DNA of 64,000 nucleotides from Limnoperna fortunei. Taxonomy: Eukaryota; Mollusca; Bivalvia; Mytilida; Modiolidae. The stretch is from positions 70,747,575 to 70,811,574 of the forward strand of contig OX104118.1 in assembly GCA_944474755.1 (NCBI GenBank), in the 5' to 3' direction. Numbering within the stretch: the stretch's first letter is position 1; every line of letters starts with the position of its first letter. Made by a program: the position numbers and the translations under genes. The notes beneath the pieces were generated by a model, which saw nothing but the letters and a program-made list of their open reading frames with translations, had not been told where the DNA came from and did not search any database. This document shows, one piece after another, positions 36,426 to 49,200 of the stretch.

Positions 36426-36964
36426 CTTTTTTTTGGTTGCAATAGCATACTGTAAATACAACATCTCGAGGAGCAAATTCTTAAAAGTTATTTTATTTGC
36501 CTAAAAGAACTACAAGTTTTATTAAATTTTAAGCCCTTTTGATGTAAAAAGAAACTGAATCCAAGACGTTAAGTTTAGTGATACACTGACATCAAGGAAA
36601 TGAATAAACCCTTAAAATAATTACATATTCTAGTTAATGTTAATTTAATAAATAACCTGTCTGTTAAAAACCCAGGCAAATACTTGTCAAGGTTGCCCAT
36701 CTTGATTTTATTTAGTGTTTCATACTCTCGTTAACAGCTTAACAAGATAATCGCACTGTAACTTTGAAAATTATTTTGTAGATCGAGAATCGGCTGTTAG
36801 TCATAAGGTTGCATAACAATATTTATTATCTAATTTAAAAAACTATTCAATTGTAAAAATTACCGAGGAAACACATCTTGCTAAATACACACACGATCTT
36901 TCATGGTTTCTCTTTTATTCTTAAAGATTACCATAAGAAAATAATAAAACCCGTAATCAAGCAA

Positions 36965-38425
36965 AAACAGAAAACTCGCAAAACTAACAAGAAATTAACA
37001 ATAAAACTATTCTACAAACAAACGAGCAGAGTTGAATCGCTAGCAGAAAACTCACAAGCCCAACAAGAAACCAACACTAAAACTATTCTTCAAACAAACG
37101 AGCAGAGTTGAATCGCTAGCAGAAAACTCACGAGCCCAACAAGATACCACCACTAAAACTATTCTTCAAACAAACGAGCAGAGTTGAATCGCTAGCAGAA
37201 AACTCACAAGCCCAACAAGAAACCAACACTAAAACTATTCTACAAACAAACGAGCAGTCCGGAATCGCTAGCAGAAAACTGACGAGCCCAACAAGAAACC
37301 ACCACTAAAACTATTCTACAAACAAACGAGCAGAGTTGAATCGCTAGCAGAAAACTGACGAGCCCAACAAGAAACCACCACTAAAACTATTCTACAAACA
37401 AACGAGCAGAGTTGAATCGCTAGCAGAAAACTTACGAGCCCAACAAGAAATCAACACTAAAACTACTCAACAAACAAACGAGCAGAGTTGAATCGCTAGC
37501 AGAAAACTCACGAGCCCAAAAAGAAACCAACACTAAAACTATTCTACAAACAAACAAGCAGAGTTGAATCGCTAGCAGAAAACTCACGAGCCCAGTAAAA
37601 GAAATCAACACTAAAACTATTCTACAAACAAACAAGCAGAGTTGAATCGCTAGCAGAACACTCACGAGCCCAACAAGAAACCAACACTAAAACTATTCTA
37701 CAAACAAACAAGCAGAGTTGAATCGCTAGCAGAACACTCACGAGCCCAACAAGAAACCAACACTAAAACTATTCTACAAACAAACGAGCAGAATTAAATC
37801 GCTAGCAGAAAACTCACAAGCCCAACAAGAAACCAACACTAAAACTATTCTACAAACAAACGAGCAGAGTTGAATCACTAGCAGAAAACTCACGAGCCCA
37901 ACAAGAAACCAACACTAAAACTATTCTACAAACAAACGAACAGAGTTGAATCGCTAGCAGAACACTCACGAGCCCAACAAGAAACCAACACTAAAACTAT
38001 TCTACAAACAAACGAGCAGAGTTGAATCACTAGCAGAAAACTCACGAGCCCAACAAGAAACCAACACTAAAACTATTCTACAAACAAACGAGCAGAGTTG
38101 AATCGCTAGCAGAACACTCACGAGCCCAACAAGAAACCAACACTAAAACTATTCTACAAACAAACGAGCAGAATTAAATCACTAGCAGAAAACTCACGAG
38201 CCCAACAAGAAACCAACACTAAAACTATTCTACAAACAAACGAGCAGAGTTGAATCACTAGCAGAAAACTCACGAGCCCAACAAGAAACCAACACTAAAA
38301 CTATTCTACAAACAAACGAGCAGAGTTGAATCGCTAGCAGAAAACTCACAAGCCCAACAAGAAACCAACACTAAAACTATTCTACAAACAAACGAGCAGA
38401 GTTGAATCGCAAGAAGAAAACTCAC
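36965..38425. repeat. 76-bp minisatellite, ~19 copies
   Basis: The unit carries CGAGCAGAGTTGAATCGCTA, GCAGAAAACTCACGAGCCCA and ACAAGAAACCAACACTAAAA. Variants (GAATTAAATC, GAATCACTAG, GAACACTC) recur at intervals of a few units. Confidence 0.95.
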
Positions 38426-38429
38426 GGAA

Positions 38430-39280
38430 AAAGGCTAAATCATAAACCCGTATAGCATCCTATAGGTATCAATTTACTAATACAATACGCTATGGGAGCG
38501 GTCATTTTATGAGATAAAGCGTGAATAAAAAGTGTCAGGTTACACGTGATTGGTCAATAATGATTGTTTTAATGAATATATTTTGGAAAGAAATGCAATC
38601 TTTGGCACGAAAATACACAATAAAGGTGTTTTTAATGCATTTTAGAGGAAGAAATCGAATTTGGAATAAGTAGCGGAATCTTGAGGAAATTTGAAAACAC
38701 TAAGACTACCTTTATGATCATCTAAACTAAAAGAACCAAATCTTATTTAACAAAGCATTCTGGCTAAACTTAACATTAAATTAACGTTTTCTTTCAACAA
38801 AATAACAATCGAATAAGGGTACCCCCATATGGAAAATAACACTGAAAGGCCAATAGTTTTTTGTATTCTTTACACACGTTATGTGACTAAAGCCAGATGG
38901 CCGACATCGATTAAGTGAAGATAAACACGTGTACATGTAACAAGACAAAACGCAAAACGAAAACAAACATACAAAGCTGCAGTGTAAGGTCAGGAAACAC
39001 AAACAGTGCATTGAATGTGATATTAACCAAAAATATATCAATTAACAATAATGAATTCAACTACTGCTGCTGTGCGTTATTCCTAACATAAAGAAATAAT
39101 GATTGGTGATGAATGGAAATGCTATGAATGTTTTCATTACATTCTATATTTGCACGCGACAGTTATGACCAGTACCCAATTGTAGTAAATATATGGCCAT
39201 TTTCTGACAATAATAATGGAACTGTTTACTTTATGATATAATTTTTAAGCTTTCAAAAAACTTCGTAAATGCAAACAGGT
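38430..39280. other. AT-rich sequence between the 76-bp array and the candidate exon
   Basis: Nothing is supported. A minus-strand frame at 38781-39041 has a hydrophobic start but no splice or homology support. Confidence 0.4.
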
Positions 39281-39290
39281 AATGTCTTAC

Positions 39291-39375
39291 CTTTAGTGTC
39301 CCCAAAATTGTAATGGTTACTTTTTCCGTTTTTAAAAAGCACATATTTTGGTAATATTTTAGAATGTTTGTACAT
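39291..39375 (-). CDS. Candidate alternative first coding exon, paralogue of the one at 46.2 kb (28 codons plus 1 nt)
   Basis: An ATG at 39375-39373 opens MYKHSKILPKYVLFKNGK and ends ...HYNFGDTK, then G|GTAAGAC. Phase 1 again fits the acceptor of the exon at 25.7 kb. Aligned with the 46.2-kb copy, YVLFK, G and YNFG are kept while spacer residues differ, and the copies differ by in-frame indels. The same frame stays open upstream through a hydrophobic stretch (ACVVFIISCFSS), but a TATA box sits inside that region, so I place the start at the ATG downstream of it. This could be a decaying duplicate. Confidence 0.4.
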
Positions 39376-39447
39376 CCTTGAAATATACAAAAACCATAGA
39401 CGAAACAGAAAACTGCTGAAACAAGAAATAATAAACACGACGCAAGC

Positions 39448-39456
39448 TTTATATAC
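39448..39456 (-). promoter_or_regulatory. TATA box of candidate alternative promoter 1
   Basis: The minus strand reads TATATAAAG here, 73 nt upstream of the ATG at 39375. The preceding stretch CCCGTGACAGTTT is matched by CCCGTTCCAGTTT before the TATA of the 46-kb cassette, so the proximal promoter is duplicated with the exon. The start of transcription would be expected near 39420. Confidence 0.35.
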
Positions 39457-40447
39457 CAAACTGTCACGGGTGTTACATAGAAACGCCGTGTTCATAACTC
39501 GCGATGCATACCTACTAGTGTTAATGTTTTTTTAACTATCTGCTCCAGTTAGTATCTTGTGGGAAATTAATTTCAATTTTGGTGTAAGTCAGTCGAAAGA
39601 AATAACTGACAATTTTTAAATTTGATGACTTAGCCTTTTACTTTGAATGATGCAATGAAATACTAAAGGGGCAATAAAATCTCCAAGTCAAAAACCAATT
39701 ATACAAAAAACCATGAAAAACAAATAAACAAAAAAAAGGAACAAAACAACACACAAACAAAAGCCAGCGACATGACTTGTCAATGGAATGGGAGTAAGCT
39801 AAGGTGTTCCGAAAAATAAGCAGTTCCGGTAGTTACAACAATCCAGAGTACCGAGAGTAAGCCATGTCTGGTAGAGAAATATACTACATAACGCAACGAC
39901 AAACATAAATATGTAATTATTTAAGAAAAGTATATTGCATATTTGTCTACAAGTATATGTCTTTTATAAAATTATTCAATGTAGACAACTGGGAGCATAC
40001 TAGTGGGGTTCCCAGTGTTCGAAGATGAACGATTGGAAAGTTGAAGTCATTTTACACTTGTCGTAGCGCATTGTCTTAGCGAAACTTAATAAATACCATA
40101 GAATAAAGACCTGTTACTTTTACCTTTGACAGCATGCATTAATTACATTTAAGAATATTGTTTCCAAAATAGGTAAGAAATTCTAATAGAAGTAAAGTTT
40201 AAAAAAACAGAAATATTAAAAGATGTAAGATGCGAATAGTGACTGACTTATTTGAAGCCATTTGTTAATATCTGTAGTAACCAGTTTTTTTCTAGATAAT
40301 TTTGTATTCGCTTACTGTGTTCCCTGCGTTTTAAAGCTTGATCAACAACGACTTTTCGGATATTTTTTTATTTCTGCAGCTCACGAACGTTTATTTTCAA
40401 ATCAAATGAGTATTCCAGTTACTTTTGCCACTTCAACTGGTTTGAGG

Positions 40448-40705
40448 GCCTCGTTGGCCAGGTGGTTTTGGTACATCATTTACTACTGATCACGTGTTCT
40501 ATCAACAAGGAGATTGCCGGTTCAGTTCTCACTGCAGGTACTCAACTCTAATCTTAATTGACAAGAAGTGCCATTCAGATTCCCTTCCTCAGGTCGGGGG
40601 TTTTCTTCGGGTACTTTGGCTTCCTCCCAAAATAAAAAACGGGACGCCTCGATAAAGCTCAAAAACTGCTCAAAGTGACGTTAAACACCATTTAAACAAA
40701 AAAAC
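40448..40705 (+). repeat. Diverged full-length SINE
   Basis: The head GGCCTCGTTGGCCAGGTGGT is followed by box-B-like GGTTCAGTTCTC, then CAGGTCGGGGGTTTTCTTCG, GGGACGCCTCGATAAAGCTC and a TTAAACACC tail. Confidence 0.82.
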
Positions 40706-41188
40706 TGGTTTCGTAGCGTTAATTAACGTATTTACGTGTAATTAGTTCACCATGGATCATTGATATTTAAAATTGGGTCTGTCATTTGAAAAGTATGAAG
40801 TATTGGATATGGATGGACATTCAGCATTTGTATTCCGGAGCATATCTCTTACTATAGTCAATGGTAAAACTTTCCGTATTTTAACTTTCCCACTCCCCCA
40901 ACGAGAGGGCCACCCCTATCCGCCATCTGGGGACGCGCCGAGGTTGTCTGTGGTTCAGTTTGAGCTTTAGGAACCTTTGCTTAATCTCTGTTTATCACAA
41001 TTAAACAGACTTAATTCAAAATTAACAAATGTATAATGCATGAAATTGAAATAACCAAAAGATATGTGTGATAGCTTTAATTTTTAAATAAGATATACAA
41101 AATGTGTAATGTTTATGAAAAGTTTTAAATTTTAAAAATTGTATGTTTAGTAAGATATACTAAATCATTGTAATGTCGATGAAAACGT

Positions 41189-41222
41189 TTGTTTGAATGG
41201 TGTTTAACGCCACTTTCAGCAA
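41189..41222 (-). repeat. SINE tail tip
   Basis: GTTTGTTTGAATGGTGTTTA followed by ACGCCACTTTCAGC, reverse-oriented. Only the 3' end is present. Confidence 0.7.
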
Positions 41223-41224
41223 AG

Positions 41225-42300
41225 AAAATTTTAAAATTGTATGTTTCATTTTGAGACGTACTACAAACTGTTTAATTTAGTAAAAGCATTACATTGTTTC
41301 ATTACGTTATTCATTGAGTAAATGATGTAATTTTACCAAGTTGATTTATGATTTTAATATACAACTTATATAACAATATTAAAACTCAGATAACTCTACA
41401 GCACTAAGCTATATTTATTTATTGAACATTTCCTAATCCAAATTATTGACATTTTCTCAAACAGAATAACACAGACGTTAAACGGTCAATTAAAACTAAG
41501 ATTATTAAATAATGCGTAAAGATCGGCCCTAATATGTCAAAATCGGCGCGATCAATACATGTATCTTTATTACTCAACTAAATTAATATAAAATCCTACC
41601 CGGTTAATAACTTTTTTCTTTCGGTCCGCAAAGCAATGAGGACAGCATTATTGATTTCCACAGAGACCAGCTGTATTTACTAGTTATACGTGTGGATTAT
41701 TTAATAAAATTGTTACAAACTTGATTATTCTGGACTTCTGTTGACTCCAGGTCGGCTATATTGGTTCTCGTCCTACGAATGTTATAGACCAACACATTCA
41801 ACCACGAATCCATACCAGGGCCACTACAGACATAGACAGTTAGTAACAATATTATTAGTTTTAAATACTTGAAAAAAAAACATGATTGTGGTGGCCATAT
41901 GTTGTTATATGGTACGGGAGCTCATCTCTATATAGTATAAGGACCGATAAATAGAGATGAACTCCAGGAATATATAGAACCGTATGCTCCGCTGTACCAT
42001 GAATTATTTGATAAATTATACTTTTAACCACAAAAATTATCCTAACCTATGTATCTAAAAATACCAAAAAAACTGGTATGCTAAGGCTTTTTAAGAAAAA
42101 TTTTTTTAAAGTCTTATATAAAATCAAACCCTTGCACACGAAAAAAGAATATTAATGTTTTTATAAAAGAAATGTTATTACAGTTTTAATATCAACAAAA
42201 TAAAACAAGATTTAACAACATTAAACTTATTAATTATAAATTGAGTATAAATGACCATCTACATATGCATTAAGGGACATTAGAGTTAATGTAGTTAGTC
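41225..42300. other. Non-coding, with a small hairpin
   Basis: 41926-41968 has GGAGCTCATCTCTATATA facing TAAATAGAGATGAACTCC around a short loop. Otherwise AT-rich without supported features. Confidence 0.4.
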
Positions 42301-42304
42301 ATCT

Positions 42305-42431
42305 ACTATTGATCACTTGGCATGTCAACACTGAGGTGACTGCGTGCAGGGTGTGCTCGACCCCTACCTTTATTGACAAGGATTGCCAGTTTTCCTGCCG
42401 AAGGTTGTGGTGTTTTCTAAGGGAACTACGG
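42305..42431 (+). repeat. SINE 5' half, cut where the 47-bp array begins
   Basis: GGGTGTGCTCGACCCCTACC, TTGACAAGGATTGCCAGTTT and GTGTTTTCTAAGGGAACTAC are SINE middle motifs. The 3' tail is absent and the array takes over. Confidence 0.65.
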
Positions 42432-44337
42432 CTCACTTCTGACAGCATACCAAGTAGGGAATTCGGTGCTTTGATCTGGATATTGCCGACAACATACCAA
42501 GAGGGGAATTCGGCGGGTTGATCTTGATACTTCTGACAACATACCAAGAGGAGAATTGGGCGGTTTGATCTTGATACTTCTGACAACATACCAAGAGGGG
42601 AATTGGGCGGGTTGATCTTGATACTTCTGACAACATACCAAGAAGGGAATTGGGCGGTTTGATCTTGATACTTCTGACAACATACCAAGAGGGGAATTGG
42701 GCGGTTTGATCTTGTTACTTCTGAAAACATACCAAGAGGAGAATTGGGCGGTTTGGTCTTGATACTTCTGACAACATACCAAGAGGGGAACTGGGCGGTT
42801 TGATCTTGATACTTCTGACAACATACCAAGAGGGGAATTGGGCGGGTTGATCTTGATACTTCTGACAACATACCAAGAGGGGAATTGGGCGGGTTGATCT
42901 TGATACTTCTGACAACATACCAAGAGGAGAATTGGGCGGGTTGATCTTGATACTTCTGACAACATACCAAGAGGGGAACTGGGCGGTTTGATCTTGATAC
43001 TTCTGACAACATACCAAGAGGGGAATTGGGCGGGTTGATCTTGATACTTCTGACAACATACCAAGAGGAGAATTGGGCGGTTTGATCTTGATACTTCTGA
43101 CAACATACCAAGAGGGGAATTGGGCGGGTTGATCTTGATACTTCTGACAACATACCAAGAGGGGAACTGGGCGGTTTGATCTTGATACTTCTGACAACAT
43201 ACCAAGAAGGGAATTGGGCGGTTTTATCTTGATACTTCTGACAACATACCAAGAGGAGAATTGGGCGGGTTGATCTTGATACTTCTGACAACATACCAAG
43301 AGGGGAACTGGGCGGTTTGATCTTGATACTTCTGACAACATACCAAGAGGGGAACTGGGCGGTTTGATCTTGATACTTCTGAAAACATACCAAGAGGAGA
43401 ATTGGGCGGTTTTATCTTGATACTTCTGTAAACATACCAAGAGGGGAATTGGGCGGGTTGATCTTGATACTTCTGACAACATACCAAGAGGGGAATTGGG
43501 CGGGTTGATCTTGATACTTCTGACAACATACCAAGAGGAGAATTGGGCGGTTTGATCTTGATACTTCTGACAACATACCAAGAGGGGAATTGGGCGGTTT
43601 GATCTTGATACTTCTGACAACATACCAAGAGGGGAACTGGGCGGTTTGATCTTGATACTTCTGACAACATACCAAGAGGGGAATTGGGCGGGTTGATCTT
43701 GATACTTCTGACAACATACCAAGAGGGGAATTCGGCGGGTTGATCTTGATACTTCTGACAACATACCAAGAGGGGAATTGGGCGGGTTGATCTTGATACT
43801 TATGACAGCATACCAAGAGGGGAACTGGGCGGTTTGATCTTGATACTTCTGACAACATACCAAGAGGGGAACTGGGCGGTTTGATCTTGATACTTCTGAC
43901 AGCATACCAAGAAGGGAATTGGGCGGTTTGATCTTGATACTTCTGACAACATACCAAGAGGAGAATTGGGCGGTTTGATCTTGATACTTCTGACAACATA
44001 CCAAGAGGAGAATTGGGCGGTTTGATCTTGATACTTCTGACAACATACCAAGAGGAGAATTGGGCGGGTTGATCTTGATACTTCTGACAGCATACCAAGA
44101 GGGGAATTGGGCGGTTTGATCTTGATACTTCTGACAACATACCAAGAGGGGAATTCGGCGGGTTGATCTTGATACTTCTGACAACATACCAAGAAGGGAA
44201 TTGGGCGGTTTGATCTTGTTACTTCTGAAAACATACCAAGAAGGGGATTCGGTGGCTTGATCTTGATACTTCTGACAACATACCAAGAGGGGAATTCGGT
44301 GGTTGATCTTGATACTTATGACAAAAGGGAATTCGGT
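42432..44337. repeat. 47-bp minisatellite, ~40 copies (array 1)
   Basis: The unit carries TTCTGACAACATACCAAGAG, GGGAATTGGGCGGGTTGATC and TTGATAC. On the minus strand the unit has no stop in any frame. Since 47 is not a multiple of 3, all three frames stay open for hundreds of codons with a 47-residue period. I treat these as repeat artefacts. Confidence 0.97.
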
Positions 44338-44449
44338 AACCTGGTTCCCTGATGCAATATTTTTTCATTTAAGCAAGCTTCACTTTCAAATATAACACCA
44401 GGTCGGGACCTCCGATAAAAGCATTTTGATTGGTTCATAATGTTACGCC

Positions 44450-46075
44450 ATTTACCAACATACCAAGTAGAGGATTAGGTGGTTTGATCTGGATACTTCT
44501 GACAAGATACCAAGTAGGGGATTGGGGTTTTTTTTTATTTGGATACTTCTGACAAGATACCAAGTAGGGGATTGGGGTTTTTTTTATTTGGATACTTCTG
44601 ACAAGATACCAAGTAGGGGATTGGGGTTTTTTTTATTTGGATACTTCTGACAAGATACCAAGTAGGGGATTGGGTTTTTTTTTATTTGGATACTTCTGAC
44701 AAGATACCAAGTAGGGGATTGGGGTTTTTTTTATTTGGATACTTCTGACAAGATACCAAGTAGGGGATTGGGTTTTTTTTTATTTGGATACTTCTGACAA
44801 GATACCAAGTAGGGGATTGGGGTTTTTTTTATTTGGATACTTCTGACAAGATACCAAGTAGGGGATTGGGGTTTTTTTTATTTGGATACTTCTGACAAGA
44901 TACCAAGTAGGGGATTGGGGTTTTTTTTTATTTGGATACTTCTGACAAGATACCAAGTAGGGGATTGGGGTTTTTTTTATTTGGATACTTCTGACAAGAT
45001 ACCAAGTAGGGGATTGGGGTTTTTTTATTTGGATACTTCTGACAAGATACCAAGTAGGGGATTGGCGTTTTTTTATTTGGATACTTCTGACAAGATACCA
45101 AGTAGGGGATTGGGTTTTTTTTTATTTGGATACTTCTGACAAGATACCAAGTAGGGGATCGGGGTTTTTTTTTATTTGGATACTTATGACAAGATACCAA
45201 GTAGGGGATTGGCGTTTTTTTATTTGGATACTTCTGACAAGATACCAAGTAGGGGATTGGGGTTTTTTATTTGGATACTTATGACAAGATACCAAGTAGG
45301 GGATTGGGGTTTTTTTATTTGGATACTTCTGACAAGATACCAAGTAGGGGATTGGGTTTTTTATTTGGATACTTCTGACAAGATACCAAGTAGGGGATTG
45401 GGGTTTTTTTATTTGGATACTTCTGACAAGATACCAAGTAGGGGATTGGGTTTTTTTATTTGGATACTTATGACAAGATACCAAGTAGGGGATTGGGGTT
45501 TTTTTTATTTGGATACTTCTGACAAGATACCAAGTAGGGGATTGGGGTTTTTTTTTATTTGGATACTTCTGACAAGATACCAAGTAGGGGATTGGGTTTT
45601 TTTTTATTTGGATACTTCTGACAAGATACCAAGTAGGGGATTGGCGTTTTTTTTTTGGATACTTCTGACAAGATACCAAGTAGGGGATTGGGTTTTTTTT
45701 TTGGATACTTCTGACAAGATACCAAGTAGGGGATTGGGGTTTTTTTTATTTGGATACTTCTGACAAGATACCAAGTAGGGGATTGGGTTTTTTTTTTGGA
45801 TACTTCTGACAAGATACCAAGTAGGGGATTGGGTTTTTTTTTTGGATACTTCTGACAAGATACCAAGTAGGGGATTGGGGTTTTTTTTATTTGGATACTT
45901 CTGACAAGATACCAAGTAGGGGATTGGGGTTTTTTTTATTTGGATACTTCTGACAAGATACCAAGTAGGGGATCGGGGTTTTTTTTATTTGGATACTTCT
46001 GACAAGATACCAAGTAGGGGATCGGGGTTTTTTTATTTGGATACTTCTGACAAGATACCAAGTAGGAGATTGGGC
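44450..46075. repeat. ~49-bp minisatellite with poly-T, ~33 copies (array 2, sister of array 1)
   Basis: The unit carries TTCTGACAAGATACCAAGTA, GGGGATTGGGG, a 6-9 T run and ATTTGGATAC. It shares ATACTTCTGACAA-ATACCAAG with array 1. The T tract varies in length from copy to copy. Confidence 0.97.
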
Positions 46076-46148
46076 TGTTATTTCAGACATAATCGCTGTC
46101 TGTACAATTTCCTATAAAAGATTCAATTAACCTAATTTAATGTCTTAC

Positions 46149-46242
46149 CTTTAAATGATGAATTCCCAAAATTGTAAAAAGTATACCTCCCTTTCTTAAA
46201 AAGCACATAACTGGGTTTATGGACATCTTTGCTTTCCTCCAT
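46149..46242 (-). CDS. Candidate alternative first coding exon (31 codons plus 1 nt)
   Basis: An ATG at 46242-46240 opens MEESKDVHKPSYVLFKKG and continues to ...FYNFGNSSFK, ending AAA G|GTAAGAC. The donor is a near-consensus metazoan 5' splice site and the phase is 1, exactly what the exon at 25686-25538 needs. A paralogous cassette at 39375-39291 shares the protein core YVLFK-G-YNFG, the same donor and phase, and a TATA box upstream. A conserved reading frame together with promoter and splice site in two copies argues for, or for recent descent from, a real first exon. There is no transcript evidence. Confidence 0.42.
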
Positions 46243-46286
46243 ATAAATCCTAGAAATTGTAACTGCAGCACCAAAGCAAGATACGA

Positions 46287-46296
46287 ATTTTATATA
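46287..46296 (-). promoter_or_regulatory. TATA box of candidate alternative promoter 2
   Basis: The minus strand reads TATATAAAAT, 45 nt upstream of the ATG at 46242. The upstream motif CCCGTTCCAGTTT resembles the 39-kb cassette. The TATA-to-ATG spacing is about 28 nt shorter than in the other copy because of an indel in the presumed 5' UTR. Confidence 0.35.
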
Positions 46297-46299
46297 GTG

Positions 46300-49200
46300 A
46301 AACTGGAACGGGAATTGCTTGCTGTTATGTTAGTTTCTATTCTGAATATTTCTTGCCGAACAAACATGTTTGTATAGAGGGCAAAATAATCGACCATTAA
46401 AACAAATACCTATACTGTATTCAATAGTGGAAACAGTGTAAATAAAATACAAATACCATTCACCGGTATGGCAACCCCCATGCTGATTGTTTAAATATGT
46501 TTTAGATTTAGATTGGTTTCGAAAACGACGCAATAATTAATGTCTTGTGGCTAAAGTCAATTAATGTCAGCATCTGCATTAGACTTCAAATTAATTAAAA
46601 CAAGCGGATCTAAACACATTCAAAGCTTTTGCAAATTAAAACAGAACTAACAGTTTAATGATAAGTGTTATACGATAGAATCCGTTTATTTCCTATTTAA
46701 TCTGAGCTTGCTTTCTGACTATTTATCTACACACTTAGTTCACCAACTTTTTACCGTGCAAGCATTACGTTATTTCATCAGCTTTTTTATGTGTGTATTT
46801 GCTTGTTTACCAGCTGGTTTCCTGCATTCAAAAATAAACGTAGTTCACGACCGGGTGTATAGCTTTTACATGTATTTGATTTATAATTTAGTTGATCGAC
46901 TATTGTTTTATTTACGTAATAACATAGTTCGCAAGCTGGTTCTCCAATGTTATTTTTAGAGTTCATTACCAAGGATAATTTACGGATTGCCACGTACATA
47001 ACTCAACTGTGGGTAAAATTTCTTCAAGTATTGTGTTTTGTATGCAAGACATTTTAAAATCAGATTTCAATCCTTACTTACTTAAGTCAACTTCAACTCT
47101 TGAAATATAAACAAAGTAACACACTATCAAGTTTAGACTTAAAACTCTCTTTTCACTGGGACCATACTTGGAGGATTCAAATGCTTGGCCCACAGAGCTG
47201 CCTCGCGCGTCCCTAGGTGGTGGCTAGCAGAGACCCTCTATAGTTGGGGGTGTCATGCTATAATACGGAAAGCCTGTCTGTTGACCACGGTGGGTTACCT
47301 GTTTTGGAGAGTGCCAATCAGGATTTAGACCCCTTTTATAAATTTCGAAAAAGAGTAGGCTTGTATCCGCTACAAAAGACTAAATACAACGTCTATATCC
47401 CTAATACCACATGCTGTTTTAATGGCATTCAAATTTTGGGGCTGTTTTTTCCACTCCATTGCTGAATTGATTTATCGTTTGTAAACTTCTTCTCGTGCTG
47501 AATAAATGTTGCTCGCTGACGTCACCTCTGATAAATTAAATATACGAAACAGTGTAATTTAAGTAATTGAATTAACAACAACAATGATAATAAAAGCGTA
47601 ACCGATGAAAACAAATTAAAATTTGACGATTGTGAAATAATACGTGACAAGCCTGATCGGGTTCAGTAGGCAAAACATAAGTAAGTAAATTGAATTAACA
47701 TCCAAAGACCGTTTTATGACAACTGAAAATACAATAACAGTATTAAAATTGTCATCAAATAACTTAACTTGCAGGAAGCAAGATTTCTGAATTAAAAATT
47801 GTACTTAAAAAGATGAAACTAATGCTATTATAAAAATATATTTTGGTCACACATACATAATGTATGAACATGCAATTTTACAAAAATTAGGCTTACTTTA
47901 AACACCTTATATTGTAATTTTCTGCTTTCTACTCTCGCCCGTGATTTCAAACCACATTTAGTGTACTTCCACCTCTCTTTCGAAGGGTTTTACACATCAG
48001 TACAGAGAACACGGTATAGCTGTCTTGACGTTAAAAGAATTAAGAGTACCATTTGCGTTAGCAGAAAAAACATCCAACAAAGTTTGCCACCTAGAACATG
48101 AAACAAGCTGAAATATATCAATTTATTAATGGTAATTTTCTGTTTATTAAACTAAATGCGTTGCACTAAAAAGCAGTCCTGGATAGAGTTTCTGGCTTCT
48201 AATCTAATTTTGATCTCTGCGGACGACTCTAGCATGTACCTTATTGTTGATGTTCCAATAATCCAAACAGAGACTCGGAACAAGCGGCACGATGGTCTAA
48301 ATTTCAATGAATATACAACAGAAGCAATTTCTTTTTTTTCGAAAATAATTTTTAACCGGAACAATAAAACATGTCGTGAACGTTTATTCACAATTAATTT
48401 TAGCATCATCGAAATAACCCTAACAGATAACAATGTATGGTAAATATATATAATTAATGAAACTATTTAAAATATGTTATATACCGGTAAGTTAAAGTTC
48501 CACGATTAAAGAGTTAAACATAAAAAAGTGGAACATTCGTTAATGGTTTAAATGGGGGTTTTCAGCTAAATCATGTCGGGAAGTTTTTATTGAAGAAGCC
48601 GACCAGTGAAAAACTCCGATCTTTATCTGAAAAGAGACAATCACTGTCAATTTACGTATGAGTCGAGGTCAGCCAAAGTAAGACCTGAGCACGCAAACTC
48701 AATGTTGTTACACACGTGATCAAAAGTAGATTGGTATCTTAACCACTGTTCCACATATGCATGAAAAAGTAGAACATAAAGCTTTTATATATTTTAGAAA
48801 ATTCCATTGAGACCTCATCAGGAAAGCCTTATCGAAAAGATATATAAAAGAATTTCAGGAACAAAAACTAACTTCCTTTTATAACTTTTTTTTTAATTTT
48901 AAATGAAATCGGAATTGTTTTCTTTCATCTTTTAATAGTGCGAAATATAATGAATTTAAATAAAAGAAAGTTAATTTGACCTTTCATATGTCAACTCATT
49001 TTTTTACAATGTTCCAGTTTAATTCGATTAAATTTATTTTATTCAATTGTACACAATTATAAGTACACAACATACATTAAAATAGCTTGGGGATTCGGAA
49101 ACAAACAGTATAAAAAATACGTACGAGTCTTACAAATTTAAATAATTGTGTCAACAGTATGGAAATTCAACTGTTTTGAAACATTTAAAAAAACAAACGT

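Noticed and set aside
35823..36504. Poly-Ile, poly-Tyr, poly-Ser and poly-Asn frames
   Set aside because: Produced by the ATT/ATC microsatellite.
39231..39467. Signal-peptide-like frame beginning at a GTG (LASCLLFLVSAVFCF)
   Set aside because: No ATG start, it overlaps the TATA region, and the frame conserved with the 46-kb copy is a different one.
42299..44286. Minus-strand frames up to 523 codons resembling a repeat protein
   Set aside because: The 47-bp unit lacks stops in all frames; there is no start, splice or codon-preference evidence for a gene.
44882..46090. Repeat frames on both strands in the poly-T array
   Set aside because: Repeat artefacts broken by T-tract length changes.
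47150..47480. Richer block that might be an exon or RT remnant (E-QSGFRP-like string in one frame)
   Set aside because: Only a handful of residues fit, stops follow at once, and no flanking motif supports it.
48152..48443. Both-strand open stretch of ~95 codons
   Set aside because: Open on both strands without motif, splice or paralogue; probably an old repeat.
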